Source: Diphasiastrum complanatum (taxonomy: Eukaryota; Streptophyta; Lycopodiopsida; Lycopodiales; Lycopodiaceae). From it: 64,000 nt of DNA. The notes under the pieces were generated by a model. The model saw nothing but the letters and a program-made list of their open reading frames with translations. It ran no database searches and was not told the origin of the DNA. The stretch is from assembly GCA_029204225.1 (NCBI GenBank), contig CM055095.1:57930865-57994864 (forward strand), given 5' to 3'. Position numbers and translations under genes: made by a program. Below, one piece after another: positions 55,201 through 64,000 of this stretch. How positions within the stretch are numbered: position 1 is the first letter of the stretch; each line of letters begins with the position of its first letter.

Positions 55201-55979
55201 CCGCATGGTTCTTCGTATCTAGCCCTTCTTAATGATGAGTGAGGTAAATCCCATATGCTCATTTGTAAGGTCAAGGTAAGTAGCAGGAACTGAGTAAAGG
55301 ATAAATTTATACTACATGAGTATAATTCTTTTTGTGCCATTGACATATTAGGATAATTGTGTTCATGGGTTGGGAGGCTTGGCTTAACATTGTACATTTC
55401 TTATTGCTAGCATGCTATAACTACACTATGCTCACTTCAAGAATGATTGAATGGTTTTGAATTCTAGATTTTAAGTTATCTTGAGTTCAATAACACATCT
55501 TACAAGGGAAATAAAAATGAAACAAAAGATGAGCCTATCCCTTAGGGTGAGCTTGAGAAAATCATGCCCTTCCAATATGGGTGGAAGGCATCAGGACTTG
55601 CAGTCCCCATCCTTTTGCACTCGACCTCCTTTTTTCTTACATGTTCTCATGTGTGTGATGAATTGGAATTGAAGCTAAGACATCAAGGAGATAATAAGAA
55701 GTTCTTGCAACTTGCCACAATAGAAGAAGTTCTCACAACTTGCCACATATTGTAGATGACATATCCTTTTGCACCCACACCCATCTTTTTCAACAAACTT
55801 GTTACATACTCAAGTCTACCCAAGATAAGTGAGATGAAGTTGTAAACTCGTAGCATATAGTAATTGTTGTACATAGTGAAGATAATATTTTGCAATGGGC
55901 TTCACAAAGTAAAGATTGTACATCCCCATCGTAACATGTTGTAATTTGAATTTCAAGGTTAGTATAAGTGTGACACAAG
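55201..55979. other. Centre of the palindrome
   Basis: Spacer in which pairing is weak or absent. No gene recognised. Confidence 0.5.
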
Positions 55980-57520
55980 AAGGAATATTTGATAGACTTG
56001 AAAGGTACCACTTCAATCAACAAGCTTGATGTCAAGGCACACAACTTATTCTTCTACACCTCATCTTTTTCATATTTGACAACTTAGGGTGTTTCCACAC
56101 AATTGTAGGGCACATCTGATTGTCAAAAATTTCATCATGCATTGGAGACAAAAAAATAGAAAGGACATTGGGTAAGTGGAGATGCTAAGGAGTAGTCCCC
56201 AACATCCCCAACATGCTACGGAGTAGTCCCCAACATCTCCAAATACCCTAGGGGTCTTGTTTTTTGGAGCCATTCATATTTGAATTTTTTAGGTGGGAGA
56301 ACATCCCCTGATTCATATAGGATAGAAGAGAGAGAACAACTCCAAGCAAGTTTGTGTGTGAAATGAGGAGTAGTGGAAGGGGGTTGATGGAGGAGGATAA
56401 GTGTGATTCACTGTCACTATTACCCTGCCCATGTGTGAAAGCACCCTTAATGGCAACTAGAAAATATGTGTCAATGTAAGCTCTATGTACAATGACCCAA
56501 ATGGCTCCAAATTACCCATACCATCAAAAGTAGACAAATTATGTTCTACAAGATAACCTCAACGGAGTATGACACACTTCATCTTCACAGAGAGAAAGGA
56601 TTCTTTTGAGCACATCTCTCATTGAAAGAATAGTTTATATGATTTACTAGGTAACCTCATTGGAGTCACTTCACCTTTTCACGTAGAGTGAAGATTTTTT
56701 TGTAAGCACATTTTTCAAGTAAAGGAGTAGGAAATGAATATGGCAATATGCAATGTTTGTCCACTAGTTTTGAGTCTCGAGAAATTCCTTACCCTTGTAT
56801 AGTGTACTCCTTTGTGTAGCTAATATTCTCACATATACAACATCCTTGCTTTCCCCACAATCCACCTTTTTCCCATTTTGTCTTTCTTCTAGTTACTCTA
56901 CATTTGTGCACCTTTATTCATTTAGGTGGGGTACCACCGTTCATGCAAAAAGCATGGAAGGTGCCACACAAAGTATTCATTGTTGATTGTTTTGGCTACT
57001 TCTAAGGGCAACATTTAAATAACACATGTTATTTTCAAAGAAAAACGAAATCTAGGAGTAATCTCATACCGTTTTCTCTAATATAAACTACTATAGATCC
57101 TCACACAGTATCCTATTTAGTTGAATGGTTTTATGTTGGAGTTGGGAGGTATGCATAAGGTCACAATTACCTAGGAAATATGAAACTCTTTATTGTAAAA
57201 GCTAACACAAGAGTTCAAAAGTGTTCCCATGTTACTCATCTTAATGTCCCATGTTTGTTTCCTCTGAGGAAGTCCTAGAGCAAGTCTAGATGAATTAATG
57301 AAGCCTCAACCATCTGGATGAGGTTGTACATTAGATCTAGTTAGGCTAAGCCAATGACTTACTTGTAGGAGTTGAGGTAGCTTTGGAGCTTAATTTTGGT
57401 TCTTTGTTGTTCATCATATCCACGAGCCTAGATCCATAAAGCCTCTTAGGATACAACGCCCAATGGCCACAGACAATGCACCTAGAAATATTGAGCATAA
57501 AAAAAAATGGTCTTCAATAT
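55980..57520. repeat. Right arm of the imperfect palindrome
   Basis: Inverted partner of 53830-55200. The two arms could be two copies of one unknown element in head-to-head position. No coding motif seen in either arm. Confidence 0.85.
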
Positions 57521-58179
57521 GACATGAGGAAGTGCACAATCTCACAACAAAACTACGAGGGGAGATAACTACATACATTGCAATGCATCATGATAGCAAC
57601 AAGTCTTAGGCTTCAATTTTATGTCCGCACCATTTGAGTGGCACATTTGATCCATAATTCCTCATATACATAGTTCAATGATCGGTAATCGATGTATTCC
57701 ACTAGGATGGTTTTAACCTGTCTCACATGGCACTATATTGTGCTTTGATTCCTCTCTGATAGCATATTTCCTTGTATGGTTTTCATACAAATGAGTAGTG
57801 ACCTATACATTGTTGCCTTTCCAAAAGAGCCTCAGATGTTAAGGAAATGACTCTGGCAAAGTGCGGGACAACCCTAAATGAGATTAAAAGAGCACCTTCT
57901 CCCTTTTCTCCTTTTTTGCAAAAAACCCAACAGTGTCGTCTGTGGCTATTTTAGTTCATTTCTACAAAGCTACATTTTTTGTTCATTTATGCAGACAGAA
58001 CGTTTATGGCCAATTTCATTGCTTATCAGCAATCAATGACAAGGATCGGATGGATGCCAGCTGATTACCAGCCAACTGGCGATCGCAATTCACGACTTAA
58101 TTTCTTAGTATAAATAGGTGTTCATATTCACACAGTTTGACTATCAGATTTTAAGATTATCAGAAGCATTTGAATAGTT

Positions 58180-58327
<148 letters not shown>

Positions 58328-58875
58328 CCTGCAAGCTTGAACACTCTGAGCATTCTAGATCACTTCTTAGAGTTATTTTAGAGATTTCTATTACACTATT
58401 GCTTATCAACATTGCGCTTAATTCAAACTTTCATTTTTAGCCGCTCAGAGATAGCATAGAGTACGCGGCTTCGATCCGCAACATATTGTACTCATTTACT
58501 TCTGTTACGTTTTCATACGGAATCAATACTATCCTTCATTGCGTTCAGTTTTCATCTTAGAATGTATGTGTTTCTGTATTTCTTCGCGACTAATTATTTG
58601 TCTGATAGTTTTTTATGCTTAATTGTTTGGCTACGTAATCACTGTAGTACTGGCGATTTCAAAGTTAGTTACTATAAGTTTAAACATGATTTCTACCACT
58701 ATTGTTTTGTTTGAAATTGATAGGCGTAGTCATGCATTGTAAAAGCGGAAGATAGTTTATTCCACCATGCACAAAACGTTTTCTTTCTAGACAATTGAAT
58801 TATTTTCATTCATTTCTATTTCAAGTATGTTTTCTTTTTGAGCTAGACCTATCTTCTGCACACCACTTTTCGACA

Positions 58876-58886
58876 TGGTATCAGAG
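58876..58886 (+). other. Primer-binding site
   Basis: TGGTATCAGAG immediately after the LTR end TTCGACA. The next bases (TGAATTTC) depart from the usual CC. Confidence 0.88.
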
Positions 58887-59082
58887 TGAATTTCACTACT
58901 TCTTTATTTGATTCCGACATGATATCAGAGCGAAAGCTCTAATACTTGATATCTTTCGCGATATCAAATTGATATCATACTCTTCAGTTCTTTTCAGCCT
59001 TTCAGTATCAGAGATTTAAATTCCTATTGTTGGCATTACCACATCTTAGCGTCATTAATACAAACGACAAACTAAGTTCCAG

Positions 59083-59299
59083 ATGGATTCTCAAAGTAAA
59101 GTTGGTCTTATCGCAGACAAGTTGAATGGATCCAATTATCATTTGTGGAAATTTAAGATGAAGACCTTGCTAATCGCCAGCGACTTATGGGATGTTGTTA
59201 CACTTGCAGTACTGTAGAACACAAGATATGACGGTAGATGTTTTTACTAAAGCATTAAGTTTGGAGTCACACAAAAGATTCTGTGTAGAACTAATTTGA
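59083..59299 (+). pseudogene. Copia gag start fused to RNase H end
   Basis: ATG 59083 opens MDSQSKVGLIADKLNGSNYH and WKFKMKTLLIASDLWDVV, a Copia gag head, and stops at TAG 59217. From 59206 another frame reads QYCRTQDMTVDVFTKALSLE and SHKRFCVELI, the end of the Copia RNase H domain. Some 4 kb of gag, protease, integrase and reverse transcriptase is missing between them, so a single deletion explains the structure. Confidence 0.88.
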
Positions 59300-59335
59300 A
59301 GGTCAAGGCATTCAAGGATTCAAATTAAGGGATAG

Positions 59336-60482
<1,147 letters not shown>

Positions 60483-60599
60483 GAATCGCTTTTTTAATTG
60501 AAGATAAAATAGACCTTGAACTACCATCTATCAAAGGGGTGAGCCAGAACAGTAAGATTTGAAGATTTTACTCATAGAAATACCCTGGACCTGTTTTGA

Positions 60600-60943
60600 A
60601 TCTCCAGAGCTCCAAATATGCTTAGCTTGGCTCAACTAGTTCAGATTAGAGAGGTCGGGTTGTGTGGAGATCATCACCACAAAGTGCTCATATGACTTTG
60701 GAAGAGAAGAAAGCAATCTTGAATAGCACATCATCCTATAGTTGATAACTAATCCATTAAAGATTTGAAGCTGTTGATGTGAGAAGTGATGGTAGTAGAA
60801 TCAGACATGCTAAGAGTAAAGAACTTCCTTCTAAGATATAATCTAGTGGTTACATCATGAGTCTCATAGAGATTTGATAACAAATCTAATGCATCCTTAG
60901 AGGTTTTGCATACCATTTTTAGCCATGTTTGCGTTTTCCACAC
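60600..60943 (-). pseudogene. Copia gag (UBN2) remnant
   Basis: The minus strand reads VCKTSKDALDLLSNLYETHD, LYLRRKFFTLSMSDSTTITS, HINSFKSLMD, a stop, then in another frame LPKSYEHFVVMISTQPDLSN. This is the middle of a Copia gag. It is broken by one stop and frameshifts and has lost its start and zinc knuckle. Confidence 0.85.
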
Positions 60944-61030
60944 ATGTGGCTCTCCATTGTCACCATTGACCTTAGGATGTCTTTTCTAGTCGATTTGATA
61001 TCTAACATCTTGGTTCCCCAAATTTGGAGA

Positions 61031-61052
61031 GGGGGGGGGGGGGGGGGGGGGG
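61031..61052. repeat. G-run
   Basis: About 22 G. It produces the Gly-rich or Pro-rich ends of short ORFs on both strands. Confidence 0.95.
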
Positions 61053-61443
61053 CGCAAATAAAGAAGTGGGATCCCACTCAAACTCGCGTTTGCTAAAGAG
61101 ATGTTACCGCAATTTTCCAAAAACTTTCCAACATTCCCAAGCACCTCCAAAGCATTCACAGAGGCCACCTAAGTCTTCTCAAAAAGGCCAAGATGGCCAA
61201 GATGCAGTTAGATCTGGATGGCATGTAGGCCGATATCAAATTCTATCAGGCCATGGTACCATTTCTACAAAGACAAAGTCAAGCATTACAAATCAGGATC
61301 GAAACAGAACCGAAAAAGATCGAGCATCTAGAGCAAGTGATCCTTGCAAAAGCTACAAGCATAGGAGAAGCTGTTCCAGGGATTTGAGGTCAAGCATAAA
61401 AGTCACCTCATGGTGGCACGAATTTACTATCGAGCACCTATGA
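61053..61443 (+). other. Unrecognised open frame
   Basis: The frame from the G-run to TGA 61443 is Lys-, Ser- and Arg-rich (PPKHSQRPPKSSQKGQDGQD). No family recognised. It lies between minus-strand gag and reverse transcriptase pieces and may be chance. Confidence 0.2.
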
Positions 61444-61469
61444 CTATGCCCCATAAGTGACTAACGAAA

Positions 61470-62769
<1,300 letters not shown>

Positions 62770-63979
62770 ATGACAAATATGGGAGAGTCCATTTTGAGTG
62801 AGAGTAGCAAATTGGACGGGATTTCCAACTATGCAGTGTGGAAATTCAAAATAAAAAACATACTGATGGAGAAAGACGTGTGGGAAGTCGTCATAGGTGA
62901 TGAGAGAAGGCCACCAAATGAAGTGGACATCAAAGTATTCGACAAGAAGATGAGGAAGGCTTTGACCTTCATTAACTTGTCAGTGAAGGATCACATCATT
63001 AACCACATTTGTGATGTTGTTACACCCAGACAAGCATGGGATGTGCTAAAGGACAGTTCAAGACATCAAATCCGTCAAGAATCATGTTTTTGAAGTCAAA
63101 ATTGAATAGTGCCCACATGGAGCAAGGAGAGCACATTCAGACTTATATGACTAGAATTAAGACAATGACAAATGAACTACATTCTATTGGTGAGCGCATA
63201 CGTGATGTGGAGCTGGTGCACAATGCATTGTGCGACATTGCAGAACCCTATTTGATGTTTGTGAGCGGAATAGAATCAAGAGAAAGATTGCCAACCTTTG
63301 ACGAGCTCATAGGAATTTTGATGCAGGAAGAGCAACGACTGGAAATGGTGAAAGCTAGACGTCAAAATATTGACGATCAGGCACTTGTGACACGCCAAAA
63401 ACAAGGCAAGGGCAAGGGCAAGAAGAAGTCTAAACAACAATTTTCCAAGACTTAGGAGGATGAGGGATCTTCCAGTAAGACCAAGAAGAAAGGCAAGTGC
63501 CTCCATTGTGGTAAAAAGGGCCATTGGAAGAGTGAATGTCGCAAATTCCTGGCGGAACAAGGCAAGGGGAAATCAAAATAGGTAACCTTGTCGATGAGGG
63601 TGAGACTGAAGACTCTAGTATCGTTGTATCTACATTGTCATCTAATCAAGATGATCAAGCGTTGTATATTGACTCGAGAGCCACAAGACACATGACAGGT
63701 AACAAGGATTGGTTTAGTAGCTTGAAAGTGTTGGATAATGGAACGTCCTTTTCACAAGCAAATGGTGATGTGTGCAAAATCAAGGGGATAGGCACCTTTT
63801 CCATCCAACCACCTGATGGCAAAAGAAGGATGATCAGGGAGGTACTTTACGTACCAGGTTTTAAGAATAATCTACTTTTTGTTGGAGTCATTACTGATCA
63901 AAAGTTGAAAGTAGAATCTGCCCATGATCGTTGCTTTGTGAAGGATGTGAACCAAAAAAAGTTATTGCGGATGGAGTAA
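62770..63979 (+). pseudogene. Copia gag-protease region, broken
   Basis: ATG 62770 opens MTNMGESILSESSKLDGISN and YAVWKFKIKNILMEKDVWEV. The frame shifts near 63050 and continues RIMFLKSKLNSAHMEQGEHI, DELIGILMQEEQRLEMV and a basic stretch KGKGKKKSK, with TAG at 63453. The zinc knuckle CLHCGKKGHWKSEC (about 63500-63541, intact C-x2-C-x4-H-x4-C) follows, then another frame change. The protease reads ALYIDSRATRHMTGNKDWFS; the active-site D-S-G is changed to D-S-R, and VLYVPGFKNNLLFVG follows. It stops at TAA 63979 just before the window edge. Related to tobacco Tnt1-type Copia in layout. Confidence 0.92.
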
Positions 63980-64000
63980 GGGAGCCCAATACTAAATTCT

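Overview
The window looks like nuclear DNA of a large-genome land plant. The evidence is a land-plant CC-type glutaredoxin pseudogene, a short array of plant-type telomere repeats (TTTAGGG), many LTR retrotransposons with the initiator-tRNA-Met primer site TGGTATCAGAGC, an L1-type LINE, hAT-type MITEs, and a small conserved gene spread over about 20 kb by a 17-kb intron full of transposons. A seed-free vascular plant (fern or lycophyte) is my best guess; this is inference. Very little of the sequence is functional coding DNA.

The one gene I can reconstruct as intact is on the minus strand: a 127-residue Yippee-like (YPEL) zinc-binding protein with five coding exons between 48434 and 28763. 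Every splice phase fits. Intron 1 has a GC-AG boundary. Intron 2 (30529-47572) holds a LINE split by a solo LTR, GC-rich MITEs beside (TA)n, a BED-finger ORF and a hAT MITE. Intron 3 holds a second hAT-like element.

Layout. 0-4.5 kb: tail of an unknown ORF, an LTR-like promoter region, a decayed minus-strand Copia gag-protease and a probable solo LTR. 4.5-11 kb: an AT-rich block of decayed ORFs that are not typical transposon genes, including a broken histone H3-like gene and two spliced-looking minus-strand pseudogenes. 11.3-14.5 kb: two LTRs of one family in head-to-head orientation, the second ending exactly in the glutaredoxin pseudogene. 15.3-24.9 kb: an LTR element whose primer site was hit by a younger 3.3-kb non-autonomous LTR element, then chromovirus Gypsy remnants interrupted by a foldback-like element. 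25-28.7 kb: simple repeats, a triplicated segment and possible exons. 28.7-49.6 kb: the YPEL gene. 49.6-64 kb: Copia remnants on both strands, a 3.7-kb imperfect palindrome, a Copia deletion derivative with both LTRs, and a gag-protease region running off the end.

All translations, splice sites, boundaries and similarities were read by eye. Percent identities are estimates. No database search was possible, so distant assignments (H3-like, unidentified ORFs) are provisional.
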